This document shows, piece by piece, positions 29,709-39,539 of a stretch of 64,000 nucleotides of DNA. Below the pieces are notes generated by a model that was given only the letters and a program-made list of their open reading frames with translations, was not told where the DNA came from and did not search any database. Made by a program: the position numbers and the translations under genes. Origin of the DNA: Sva-07 sp963716235 (GTDB lineage Bacteria; Actinomycetota; Acidimicrobiia; Acidimicrobiales; Ilumatobacteraceae); the NCBI GenBank assembly GCA_963716235.1, contig CAVQTE010000003.1:1-64000 (forward strand), in the 5' to 3' direction. Numbering within the stretch: position 1 is the stretch's first letter; each line of letters opens with the position of its first letter.

Positions 29709-31070
29709 AATCCGAGCAACGACAACTCTCCGGGTGGGGCAACACCTCGCCGAGCGTGGCCTCGATCGTCGACGTCAGCGGTTCGGAACTCGCCCGGCCC
29801 GGGTCGTTGGCCGAACTCGGTCCGCTGCCCGAGGTGCGATCGTGCGAGGTCTCGGCCGGTCGTACGGTGACCCCGCCCAGAACGGCGGTGGCACGGTGCT
29901 GCGCCTGACCGGTGACGACGCCCGATGGTGCTCGATGCCGACGCCGGGACGCTGACAGCGGGCGCCGGTGTCAGCCTCGACACGATCCTGCGCGACATCG
30001 TGCCCCGCGGCTGGTTCGTGCCGGTCACCCGGGCACGCGGTTCGTCACGGTCGGTGGATGCATCGCCAGCGACGTCCACGGCAAGGGACACCACGCCGAC
30101 CGATCGTTCGGATCGCACGTGGTGGCAATGACCATGCTGCTCGCCGACGGCACGATCCAGCGCATCACCCCCGACACGCATGCCGACCTGTGGTGGGCGA
30201 CCATCGGTGGCATGGGGCTGACCGGCATCATCATCGACGCCACGTTCCGACTCATCCCGATCGAAACCGGTCATTTCCTCGTCGACACCGAGCGCGTGCC
30301 GAACCTCGACGCACTGCTCGAACGCATGGAGGACGGCGACCATCAGTACCGCTACTCGGTGGCGTGGATCGACCTCGTGGCCACAGGTTCGTCGCTGGGC
30401 CGGTCGGTGCTCTCGTTGGGCAACCACGCCACGCTGGGCGAGTTGCGGTCGTACGAGCCCAGGGCGGCGCTCGATCCGCTCGCGTTCGATCCGCCCGTGC
30501 TGCCGGGCGTGCCCGTCGGCATGCCGAACGTGTTGAACCGTGCCGCGGTGCGGGCGTTCAACGAGTTCTGGTACCGCAAGACCCACGCGAGCATCACGGC
30601 ATCGAGAGCATCACGGCGTTCTTCCACCCGCTCGACATGGTCGGGCACTGGAACCGCCTGTACGGTCGGGGCGGCTTCCTCCAGTACCAGTTCGTCGTGC
30701 CGTTCGAAGCGGTCGACACGCTGCGCGCGATCGTCGGCAAGATCTCTGCCGAGGGTCATGCAAGCTTCCTCGCCGTCCTGAAGCGTCTCGGTGCCGAGAG
30801 CGGCGGACTGCTGAGCTTCCCGAAGCCGGCTGGACGTTGACGCTCGACCTCCCCGCCGGCGTCGACGGGCTCGGGCGATTGCTGCGCGAACTCGACGAAC
30901 TGGTGATCGCGGCCGGTGGCCGCCACTACCTCGCCAAGGACGCATTCTGCCCACCGGAGGTGATCCGGGCCGGCTATCCACGACTCGACGAGTGGAAGGC
31001 GATCCGACATCGAGTCGATCCCGACGGCCTCTGGGTGAGCGATCAGGCTCGCCGACTCGAACTCATCTGA
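29705..31070 (+). CDS. dprE1: decaprenylphosphoryl-beta-D-ribose 2'-oxidase (frameshifted)
   Basis: FAD enzyme that, with DprE2, epimerises decaprenylphosphoryl-ribose to -arabinose. N-terminal QRQLSGWGNTSPS is followed by the FAD-binding RGLGRSYGDPAQNGGGTVLR, then VGGCIASDVHGKGHHADRSF with the His that holds FAD, WWATIGGMGLTGIIIDATFR, IESITAFFHPLDMVGHWNRL and YLAKDAFCPPEVIRAGYPRL; the end is SDQARRLELI. About six one-base shifts occur (near 29815, 29850, 29925, 30035, 30590 and 30826). In the benzothiazinone-target loop the protein reads GWTLTLDLP where Mycobacterium tuberculosis has GWNICVDFP, so the reactive Cys387 position is Thr. Length of about 455 residues is normal. Confidence 0.92.
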
Positions 31071-31079
31071 CATCCAACC

Positions 31080-31837
31080 ATGCGAGAGGCCTCTGTGCAG
31101 AACGCAATCCACCAACCCCAATCGATCCTCGTCCTCGGAGGTACGAGCGACATCGGCCGTGCCATCGTGCAGGCGCTCGACTCGCCCACCCTGCGTCGGG
31201 TGATCCTGGCGTGCCGCAACCCGGACGAGCGTCGACACCTCCGGGCTCAGCGACCACGCCGAGGTGGTGGCCGTGGCGTTCGACGCCACCGAACACGGCG
31301 CCCACGAGCGTTCGTCGGGTCGATGGCGGCACGTACGGTGACCTCGACATCGTCGTGCAGGCGTTCGGTCAGCTCGGTGCCGACGACGGCGACGACCCTG
31401 AAGCGGCGGCTCGCCTCGCCGAGGTCAACTACGTCGGCGCCGTCAGTTCCGGCCTCGCGGTGGCCCGTCAGCTCAAGGCCCAGGGCCACGGCACGCTCGT
31501 GGTGTTGTCGAGCGTGGCCGGGGTGCGGACGCGGCCGTCGAACTTCGTCTACGGCTCGACCAAGGCAGCGCAGGATGCGTTCGCCACCGGGCTCGGCCAT
31601 TGGCTCCACGGTTCCGGTGCCCACGTGCTGGCCGTACGTCCCGGCTTCGTGCGGTCGTCGATGAGCGCCGGTCTCGCCGAGGCGCCGTTCGCCGTCGATC
31701 CCGCCGACGTCGCCGAGGCGACCGTGAAGGGCCTGCGCCGCGGCGCCGACGTCGTGTGGGCGCCGGGCATCCTGCGGCTGGTGTTCGGGATCCTGCGCTT
31801 CGTTCCCGGGCCGATCTGGCGACGCCTCGATCGCTGA
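31080..31837 (+). CDS. dprE2: decaprenylphosphoryl-2-keto-erythro-pentose reductase (frameshifted)
   Basis: NADH-dependent short-chain dehydrogenase that reduces the DprE1 product to decaprenylphosphoryl-arabinose. The nucleotide motif is SILVLGGTSDIGRAIVQAL, the middle holds YGDLDIVVQAFGQLG and NYVGAVSSGLAVA, and the catalytic site is LVVLSSVAGVRTRPSNFVYG with Y-x3-K continuing into STKAAQDAFATGL. It ends with LRFVPGPIWRRLDR. At least two one-base shifts fall between 31215 and 31330. The start is ATG 31080 or GTG 31095. Immediate proximity to dprE1 (nine bases) and the family-like SVAGVR-x-R motif give good confidence. It closes the donor operon, and the next gene converges on it. Confidence 0.9.
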
Positions 31838-31870
31838 GCGTGAGGAGCGGGGAGCGACCGGCGGTCGAGG

Positions 31871-33644
31871 TCAGGGTGTCGGGTCAGCTCGGGACGGGGA
31901 TCGGGAGCGGCCGGGAACGTCGGCGGGGCTGACGCCGCCGCCGCCTTCGCATCGCTCGAAGATCATCACCAGGTTCTCCTCGAAGTTCGGACCAGGCAGA
32001 AGTTGTCGGCGACCGCCTGGTTCGCCTCCTGCGATCGGCGCTCGCAACGATGCGTTCGGCTCGTTCCAGCCGGTCCAGATGTTGGTGAGCACCAGCAAGT
32101 CGGCGGCCTCGATGTCCTCGGCCAGTCCCGAACCCTCGGTGTCGGCGAGGCCAGGATCCATCTCGACGAAGTAGGTGGCAGGGGTCAGCTCGGGGAAGAG
32201 GTAGTAGATCGACACGTCGCTGTAGATCGTGCGGCTGAGGTCGGCGGGCCCGACGATGAGGCGATCGCCCGGCTCGGTCAGCTCCTCGAGGTCGACGATC
32301 ATGTCGTTGAACGCCGATGCGACGTGCGGGTCACCGAACCAGAATTTGCGGCCGTCGCGCTCGACCAGGAACGGCAAGGGCAGGTTGCCGACCGACACCC
32401 GGGTGTGCAGGAGGTACTAGCGGTAGGTGTAGAACGGCGCGACGACGAGCATCAGGGTCAGCACGATCGCCGGTACCGATCACGCCGGGAGTCCACGATC
32501 GTGCGGGGTGCGGCGGCCGCGGGCATCGGCGATCGAGGCGGCGAGCAGCGGCCACGAACCGATCGCCACCCAGGCGAGGTGCGTCGAGTCGGGCCGTTGC
32601 AGCGCCTGCGGCAGGATGCCCAGGCCGAAGATGCCCGCAGCGAGCAGCACCATGTTGTGCTCGTCCGGGCCCTCGGCGCCGCCGCCACCACGCCCATGCG
32701 GGCACGGCGACGGCGATGATGACGACGGCGAAGAACCAGAGGAACAGCTGTTGGCTGGCCGCCGGGGCCGGGAGACTCCACCAGGGGGCGTCACCCTCGG
32801 CGACGGCCTGGAGCGCGCCGTCGACCACGCCCCACGAGGGCGGCCCGGGAAGTTCGCGGCCGGGGCGGAGCCGGAACACCGGGTCGAGCACGATGCCGTT
32901 GATCGCGTCCCATGGTCCGGCCACCACGAGATGGATCCACATCGGCAGCAGCCCGACGATCGCCGCGATGACCAGCGGACGCAGCGCCGGCGCGGCGGTG
33001 CGCCCAGACGGCGCACAGCAGCGCTGCGGTCAATGCCAGGACGATGTCGGGCCGAAACGTGAGCGCCAGGCCGCGAGCAGGCCGGCGACGGCCCAGTCGA
33101 AGGTCCGCGTGGTGTGGCGGGCCCGGAGGGCGAACACGATTGCCCACATGGCCATCGCGACCGCCCCGTGCCACGCCAGGGCGGACAGCCCGATCGGGGT
33201 CATGATCAGCAGCGCGGCGATGACGCCGGCGCCGACTGCGGTCACCCGACCCCAGGTTCGGGTCAGCGCGTAGACGGCGAAGACGATCGCGAGGTTCTGC
33301 AGGAGCCCGAAGGTTCGTTGGGCCTCCAGCGTGTAGCCGAACACCCGGTACCAAAGGGCGAGCAGGTCGAGTGATCCGGGTCCGTACAGGTGCAGGAAGT
33401 CGACGTTGGGGACTTGCCCTGCTGGACGAGCTTCGGGAAGACGAGCATGAAGCCCTCTTCCATCGACGATCCGGTCGCCCGGTAGAGCCCACGAACCGGC
33501 AGGAGGCAGAAGCCCAGCAGCGGCGACACGGCGACAGGCCCCGCAGCGACCAGCGCAGACGACCCCCGCTGACGAACGGGGTCGACACGGCCCGTTCGGT
33601 GGCGCCGAGGATTCTTCGACGGGGGGAGTGGCGAGATCGGTCAA
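31871..33644 (-). CDS. polytopic membrane protein, probable GT-C glycosyltransferase (multiple frameshifts)
   Basis: About 590 residues with at least nine hydrophobic helices. After the first helix the loop reads EEGFMLVFPKLVQQGK, in the position where GT-C enzymes carry their acidic catalytic motif, followed by PNVDFLHLYGPGSLDLLALW and GLLQNLAIVFAVYALTRTWG. Later segments are LALTFRPDIVLALTAALLC, LFLWFFAVVIIAVAVPAWAW and LQRPDSTHLAWVAIGSWP. The C-terminus is a soluble extracytoplasmic domain (EPGDRLIVGPADLSRTIYSD, LFPELTPATYFVEMDPG). At least five one-base shifts occur. I do not recognise a named subfamily; the use of a polyprenyl-phosphate sugar donor is inferred from the fold and context. 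Confidence 0.65.
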
Positions 33645-33697
33645 GCGTCGAGATGGTAGCCAGTGCGATGCGGAGGTGGGGGTCTATCGTCGTTCGG

Positions 33698-34871
33698 ATG
33701 TCCTCAGACGTGCCGGTCGGCTGGTCCGACCGGCTGACCTCCAGCAGTACGTCGACGACCTGATCGCCCACGGGGTCCGCCGGGTCCACACGCTCGCCTG
33801 GCGAGATCTCGACGATCCCGATGCCGGAGGTTCGGAGGTGCACGCCGACGAGTTCATGCGGCGCTGGGCGGCGGCCGGTCTCGAGGTGTTGCACCGGACC
33901 TCGTTGGCCGCGGGCTGCCGGCGACGGCACGTCGCAACGGCTACGAGGTGGTCCGGCGGGGGAGCCGGTACTCGGTCTTTCCCGAGGACCATCGCCGCCG
34001 AGGTGACCCACCGGATGGGGCCCTACGACGCACTGGTCGAGATCTGGAACGGCGTGCCCTGGTTCTCGCCGGTCTGGTGTCGGCGACCGCACATCACGTT
34101 CCTGCACCATGTGCACGGCCCGATGTGGGACCAGATCCTGCCGGGCCCGCTGGCAGCGATCGGTCGGGGTCTCGAGAGCCGACTGGCGCCGCCGTTCTAC
34201 CGCCGCACGCCGACGGTGACGCCGTCGGATGCCACCCGGGACGAACTGATCGAACTGGGGTTCCGGCCCGAACTCGTGACGGCGGTCCCCAACGGCACCG
34301 ACCCCCGGTTCCATCCCGGCGGGGAGAAGACGGTGTAGCCGTCGATCGTCGCCGTCGCCCGGTTGGCGCCGGTGAAGCGGCTCTCGTTACTCATCGAGTC
34401 GGCAGTGGCCGCCCGCCGCGACGTGCCCGAACTGACGTTGACGATCGTCGGGACCGGCCCCGAACGTGATCAACTCGTCCGGCAGGTGGCCGGCCGGAGC
34501 ATCGGACTGGATCACGTTCGCCGGCCATGTCGCGCCCGATGACCTCGTGGCGCTGTATCAGGAGGCGTGGATCGTGGCGAGCGCGTCGCTGGCAGAGGGG
34601 TGGGGACTCAGCCTGACCGAAGCTGCCGGGTGTGCGACGCCGGCGGTGCCACCGACATCAGGGGCCATCGCAGCAGCGTGGTCGACGGGGTCACCGGCAT
34701 CCTGGCGCCGCCCGCGGAGCTGGGGTCGGCCATGGTCCGGGTGCTGACGGATGACGACCTGCGGGACCGCCTGGCGCGCGCCGCCCGCGCGCGAACGGAA
34801 CGATGACCTGGGATCAGAGCGCCCTCGGCGTGATCCGGGTGCTCCACGGGGTCGTGTGCCGTGGCAAGTAG
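33698..34871 (+). CDS. GT4 family glycosyltransferase (frameshifts and one in-frame TAG)
   Basis: Cytoplasmic GT-B retaining glycosyltransferase. The N-terminal domain shows RDLDDPDAGGSEVHADEFMR (GGSE-type donor loop), VEIWNGVPWFSPVWCRRPHI and the LHHVHGPMW motif. The linker has TPTVTPSDATRDELIELG and AVPNGTDPRFHPGGE. The C-terminal domain has VAVARLAPVKRLSLLIESA, LTIVGTGPERDQL and SLAEGWGLSLTEAAGCATPA with the Glu pair. Shifts lie near 33740, 33910-33980, 34490 and 34640. TAG at 34336-34338 interrupts the frame between the two domains. It starts a + strand run with the Ppm-like and GT-C genes; its stop overlaps the next start by 11 bases. Confidence 0.82.
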
Positions 34872-35615
34872 CCTGCCGACCGACATGCGCAGCGTGGTGG
34901 TGCTCCCGACGTACAACGAGGCCGAGAACATCGAGCTGTTCCTCCGAGCGGTACGTGACGCTGCGCCGACGACCGATGTGCTCGTGGTCGACGACAACAG
35001 CCCCGACGGAACCGGCGCGATCGCCGAATCGGTCGCTGCCGAGATCGGGGGAGTGACCGTGCTGCACCGGCCCGGCAAGGCCGGTCTCGGAAGCGCATAT
35101 CGCGAGGGATTCGCCCGGGTGCTCGACGGACGGTACGACGTGGTGGTGTCGATGGATGCCGACTTCTCCCACGACCCGGACGCAGATCCCCGAGTTCATC
35201 GAGGCGATCGAGACAGGGCGCCGATCTCGTCATCGGGTCGCGCTACGTACGCGGGGGCGGGACCACGGACTGGCCCGTGCGGCGCCAGCTGCTGTCGAAG
35301 TGGGGCAATGCCTACACCCGGACCATCCTCGGCGTGAGTGCCCGCGACTGCACGAGCGGCTACCGGGCCTATCGGGCGACGGCGCTGGCGGCGATCGATC
35401 CCACGTCCACGTCGGCCGAGGGATACGCATTCCTGACCGAGTTGGTCCGTCGACTCACGACATCGGGAGCCGTCGTGGTCGAGGAACCGATCGTGTTCCG
35501 TGACCGGTTGCGGGGCAAGTCGAAGATGTCGGGTCGGATCATCGTGGAGTCGATGTTGTTGGTGACGCGCTGGGGGGTTGCGGACCGGATCAGACGCGTC
35601 CGGGGCCATCGGTGA
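34861..35615 (+). CDS. polyprenol monophosphomannose synthase-like GT2 (two frameshifts)
   Basis: GT2 enzyme of the dolichol-phosphate-mannose synthase type, loading a sugar (usually mannose from GDP-mannose) onto polyprenyl phosphate at the inner membrane face. Motifs: VVLPTYNEAENIELFLRAV, VLVVDDNSPDGTGAIAE, RPGKAGLGSAYREGF, VVSMDADFSHDPDA (DxD-like), CTSGYRAYRATAL and EEPIVFRDRLRGKSKM. Shifts near 35187 and 35245 break the middle. At about 250 residues it lacks a membrane domain, like the catalytic part of actinobacterial Ppm1. The stop overlaps the next gene as GTGA. Sugar specificity cannot be read from the sequence. Confidence 0.88.
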
Positions 35616-37453
35616 ACGACACCGTTGCTCGTGTCGTCCGGTCGGTGTGGTCGCCGATCGTGGTGGTGCTCGTGCCCTTCGTCGTGGCAGCGGTTCGGGT
35701 GGCCACGAGGACGTGGTACCCGGTCCTCGACATGGCGATGACCGAGTTCCGTGTCCGTGACGTCGGCGGAGTCGACACACCGCTGATCGGGCTTCCCGGG
35801 CGGATCGGTACGTTTCCCGACCAGGGCAGCCACCCCGGCCCGCTCGGTTACTACCTCCTCGCACCCGTGTACCGCCTGCTCGGCTCGTCGGCGATCGGCC
35901 TCCTCGTGGCGGCAGTGGTGATCGCCGCGGTGTCGGCGGTGGCCTGTGTGCTCGTGATCCGCCGCATGGGTGGCCTGCGCCTGCAGTGGGCCGTGGTCGT
36001 CGTGCTGCTGGTGGTGGTCCAGACCTATGGCTTCGATCTCGTGGGTCAGCCGTGGAATCCGTACCTCCCGCTCCTGCCCTGGTTGACGACGCTGATCGCC
36101 GTGTGGGCGGTGTTGGTCGGCGACAACGGTGTCCTCTGGGTCGCCACGTTGGCGGGAACGCTGTGCGCGCAGACCCACCTCCCGTACGTCGGCCTGGCGG
36201 GATCGATCGTGGTCGGTGCCACGCTCGTGGTCGTGTGGCGCTGGTGGCACTGCGAACGGGGCAGCGAGGTTCGGGCCCGAACCGGTCGGAGCCTGGCGAT
36301 CGGTCTCGGCGTGGGAGTCGTCTGCTGGGTCCCCGTGGCGCTCGACCAGCTGTTCGGATCGCAGAACCTGTCGATGATCATCGACTATTTCCGCGATCCT
36401 CCCGAGGCGGCGATCGGAGAACGTGCCGGGCTCGAACTGCTGCTGCGGCACCTGGACATCACGCGATTCGCCGACCTCTCCGCATCGGGCGCCGACATCT
36501 TCGAAGTGGCCGCCACCCAGGCCGAGCGGTCGCTGATACCGGCGCACTCCTGCTGATCGTGTGGGCGGTTGCCGCTGCGTTCGCCGTGCTGGTGGTTCGC
36601 GACCGCAGGCTGGTGGCGCTGCACGGCCTGCTCGCCGCGTGTGTCGCGCTCGGCGGGTTCTCGATGGTCCGCATCTTCGGCAAGGTCTGGTACTACCTCA
36701 CACTGTGGGCGTGGTCGATCACCGCCCTCGTCGTCGCTGCCGTGATCTGGACAGCTGTCGCAGTGATCGCTCGACGGTTGGGCGATCGGCGCGACCGTCT
36801 CGATCGGGTCGTGTCGGGTCTGCTCGTCGTGATCGGCGCCGTCATGTGGTCGACGCTCGTGGTGCAGGCGGCGACGGTCGTCGTTCCCGAAGCGCACCTG
36901 TCACGTCCGCTGGGGGCCGTCGTCGGTCCGACGGTCGACGCGCTGGAACAATCGGCACCCGGACGCGACGGGACGTACGCAGTGGTGTGGAACGACGCTG
37001 CATCATTCGGTTCCCAGGGGTTCGGCCTGGTCAACGAACTCGAACGGCGTGGTTTCGACGTCGGCGCTCCGACGCTCTGGCGGGTCCCGATCACACCGCA
37101 GCGGGTCGTCGACATCGAGGATGCCGACGTGGTCGTGCAATTCGCCACCGGTGCCTACGTCGACGAGTGGCGCAGCGAGCCACGTGCGGTGGAGGTCGCC
37201 ACGTACGAGCCGCGGTCGACGGCGCAGTTGGCGGAGTTCGAGCAGCTCCGTACCGAGTTGCTCGACGGCCTCGCCGACCTGCCGATCGACGCCGATCGGT
37301 ACGACGCGGTCGGCGGCGGCGGTCGACTTCAACCTCTTCAGCGTGCAGACCGATCCGGCGGTACCGATCGAGCTGCAACGCATCGTCGATCGGATGTTGA
37401 AGCTCGGCCAGGAAACAGCCGTGTTCCTGGTTCCGCCCGATGTCTACGACTGA
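35612..37453 (+). CDS. polytopic membrane protein, probable GT-C glycosyltransferase (two frameshifts)
   Basis: About 613 residues with roughly ten helices followed by a soluble C-terminal domain. The first extracytoplasmic loop reads VLDMAMTEFRVRDVGGVDTP, an acidic D-x4-E motif typical of GT-C active sites, and continues PDQGSHPGPLGYYLLAPVYR. Other landmarks are LVGQPWNPYLPLLPWLTTL and CAQTHLPYVGLAGSIVVGA. Shifts near 36530 and 37320 split the protein. Its pattern (D-rich loop, helix, N/QPWxPxxPLLP, QTHxxY) is shared with the convergent gene at 37524-39539, so they look like paralogues. It is translationally coupled to the Ppm-like gene, which suggests that the polyprenyl-phosphate sugar made there is its donor. 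Confidence 0.72.
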
Positions 37454-37471
37454 CTGACGAAGAACGACCAG

Positions 37472-37502
37472 CGGTCTTTCGGGGTCGGGTCCGGAAAGAC
37501 CG
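37472..37502. terminator. bidirectional hairpin between convergent genes
   Basis: Perfect 9-base inverted repeat CGGTCTTTC (37472-37480) and GAAAGACCG (37494-37502) around a 13-base G-rich loop. It lies in the 70-base gap between the stops of two convergent membrane-protein genes, so it can terminate transcription from both sides. There is no U-tract, as is common for high-GC actinobacteria. Confidence 0.6.
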
Positions 37503-37523
37503 GCGTCGGGCGCGTCGGGGCGG

Positions 37524-39539
37524 TCAGCTCGGGCAGGTCCAGGGGCCTTCGGCGAACAGGCCGTACGTGGTCGTCACCCAGCGCATGACCTGCTGTGAGT
37601 CGGCCTCGAGGTCGGCGTCGCGTGTCGTCGCCGTCGCGTCGGCCACCCACCGCGCAAGAGATCCGTCGATCACCAGCAGCCACGCCGCGTCGCGATCGCC
37701 GGAACGTGCCGCGGCGAGCTGATCGATGGGGTCCGCCTCGGTGAGCAGGCTGTCGTCGACAACGATGGTGCCGTCGACGAGGTCGGCGGCGAGGCGGTCG
37801 GCGAGGTCGCTCGTGGCGGCCTCGTCGTCGGCGGTCAAGGCACTGGCCAGCGCGACGGTGCACGCCGGCCCGTCGTAGTCGAGGGCCTCGACACCCTCGA
37901 GCTGGAACACCCGTGTGGTCTCCGTGCCGTCGGCGCGCCTCGAGGGGCCGAGTTGACGCACGAGGCCCTCGTCGGTGACACGGAACTCGATCCCGAGTTC
38001 CTGCATGCGCATCATCATCGTGGAGCTGTACGGCTCGAAGACACGGAGGTTCGACACGTCGTACACCACGGGATCGTGGTCGGCGAGCACGCCGAGTCGT
38101 GGCAACACCCGTCGCATCGCCGGCATGGTCGAGTAGGCGGCCACCGGACCATCCGGTCGTTCGAGGTACGCCAGATTGGCGACCGACAGCACCACGATCA
38201 GACCGATGGAGATGCCATCGAGCCAGGCTGTCGAGCGGTCGGGGTCGGCGTCTCCGACTGTGGCGACCTGCGCTCGTCTGGCCGTCCAGATCTCCGTCGC
38301 CATCCAGACGATCGTGAAGGTGATGAACACCGACAACGGCCAGACCCAGCGGACATGGTGCGACGAGAACCCCACGGCGCCGATCGTGAGCTTGCTCAGC
38401 GCCACCACGGTGATCGGAACGGAGATCGCAGCAAGGGCGCCGGCGCACGTCGCCGCCAGGAGGCCGCGCCGGTGTGCGGCGACCGTCAAGGCCGCCAGCA
38501 GCGAGACCACGGCAACGAGGGCGATCACCGAGATGGCCAGGCCGGGCAGGCCCGTCATCACGAGGCGGTAGCCGTCGGCCGTGGGTGTGACCTGGGTGAT
38601 GGGGACGGTGGTGGAGTACCCCGACCGCATCCACCACGGCGGCAACGCAATGATCGCGCCGGTGATCTTCGTGGCATCGGTGAGCCCGAGGGTGACGTCG
38701 CCACCGCCGGAGTTGGCGGCCAGCCGCGTCAGATTGCCCCGACCCTCGCCGAAGAACTGCTCGTACAGCGGCTGGATCCAGCACAGCACGAACACCACGG
38801 CGGCGATCGCGGCCGTACGTGAAGTCAGCGATCCGATGACGGTGGCGCGCTCGACGGGCCGATGGAGCCACCAGGAGATTCCGAGCGCGGCGATGACGAG
38901 GGCGCCGAGTACGTACGCGTAGCTGATGTGGGTCTGGATCAGCACACTGCCGACGAAGACGGCCCAGGGGACGCAGCCACCCGTCCCGCGGTGCAGCCCA
39001 CCATCAGCACGAGCAGCAGCAGGAACGGCAGCAGCAACGCGTGCGCCTGCCAGATGTCGATCAGCATCTCGCTGCCCATCGACCAGGAGAGCGCCGCCGC
39101 GGCGAGCAGCATCCAGCGCTGCATGCGCCAGCCGCCGATGTGGCGGCTGGCGATCGAGATGCCGACGATCGACGCGATGTTGAGGACCCCGACACCGATC
39201 GCGGCACCGGGCCCGGGGGCGAAGCGTGAGGGCGAACGGCGCCATCAGCAGGTCGTACAGCGCCCCGGGGTTGTTCATGTTCTCGCCGACCGACAGCGAT
39301 GCCGAGGTCCACGAACCGAGCAGCGGGTGGTGTTCGGTGAAGACGTCGACGGCGCGGAGATAGAGCAGCGCGTTGTCGCCGATCGGGAACCAGTCGCGGC
39401 GCAGCGAACGTACGACCGCTGCGACGACCGGCAGGACGGCGACACCGACGACGAGGGCACGAACCCATCGCCGAGGGCCGCCGGCATCGATGACGACGGC
39501 GTCGACCTCGGGTTCCTGTTCGACGTCGGTGGAGGTCAT
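37524..39539 (-). CDS. polytopic membrane protein, probable GT-C glycosyltransferase (two frameshifts)
   Basis: About 672 residues. The start MTSTDVEQEPEVDAVVIDAG is cytoplasmic, followed by a helix and the loop WFPIGDNALLYLRAVDVFTE, with the acidic motif expected for GT-C catalysis, then SVGENMNNPGALYDLLMAPF. The frame shifts near 39225 and 38960. Downstream are IDIWQAHALLLPFLLLL, GSVLIQTHISYAYVLGALV, eight or so further helices and a soluble C-terminal domain (YSTMPAMRRVLPRLGVLAD and onwards). As given, the frame is continuous with the C-terminal helices of the upstream GT2, so a fusion is possible. An ATGA at the junction suggests two genes. Paralogue of the 35612 gene. Confidence 0.7.
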   Translation of the reverse strand: MTSTDVEQEPEVDAVVIDAGGPRRWVRALVVGVAVLPVVAAVVRSLRRDWFPIGDNALLYLRAVDVFTEHHPLLGSWTSASLSVGENMNNPGALYDLLMAPFALTLRPRARCRDRCRGPQHRVDRRHLDRQPPHRRLAHAALDAARRGGALLVDGQRDADRHLAGARVAAAVPAAARADGGLHRGTGGCVPWAVFVGSVLIQTHISYAYVLGALVIAALGISWWLHRPVERATVIGSLTSRTAAIAAVVFVLCWIQPLYEQFFGEGRGNLTRLAANSGGGDVTLGLTDATKITGAIIALPPWWMRSGYSTTVPITQVTPTADGYRLVMTGLPGLAISVIALVAVVSLLAALTVAAHRRGLLAATCAGALAAISVPITVVALSKLTIGAVGFSSHHVRWVWPLSVFITFTIVWMATEIWTARRAQVATVGDADPDRSTAWLDGISIGLIVVLSVANLAYLERPDGPVAAYSTMPAMRRVLPRLGVLADHDPVVYDVSNLRVFEPYSSTMMMRMQELGIEFRVTDEGLVRQLGPSRRADGTETTRVFQLEGVEALDYDGPACTVALASALTADDEAATSDLADRLAADLVDGTIVVDDSLLTEADPIDQLAAARSGDRDAAWLLVIDGSLARWVADATATTRDADLEADSQQVMRWVTTTYGLFAEGPWTCPS

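Noticed and set aside
20895..31837. A pseudogene island caused by genome decay
   Set aside because: Essential genes (trpS, aroA, tyrA) are affected and catalytic residues are intact in the alternate frames; decay would also show substitutions and larger deletions.
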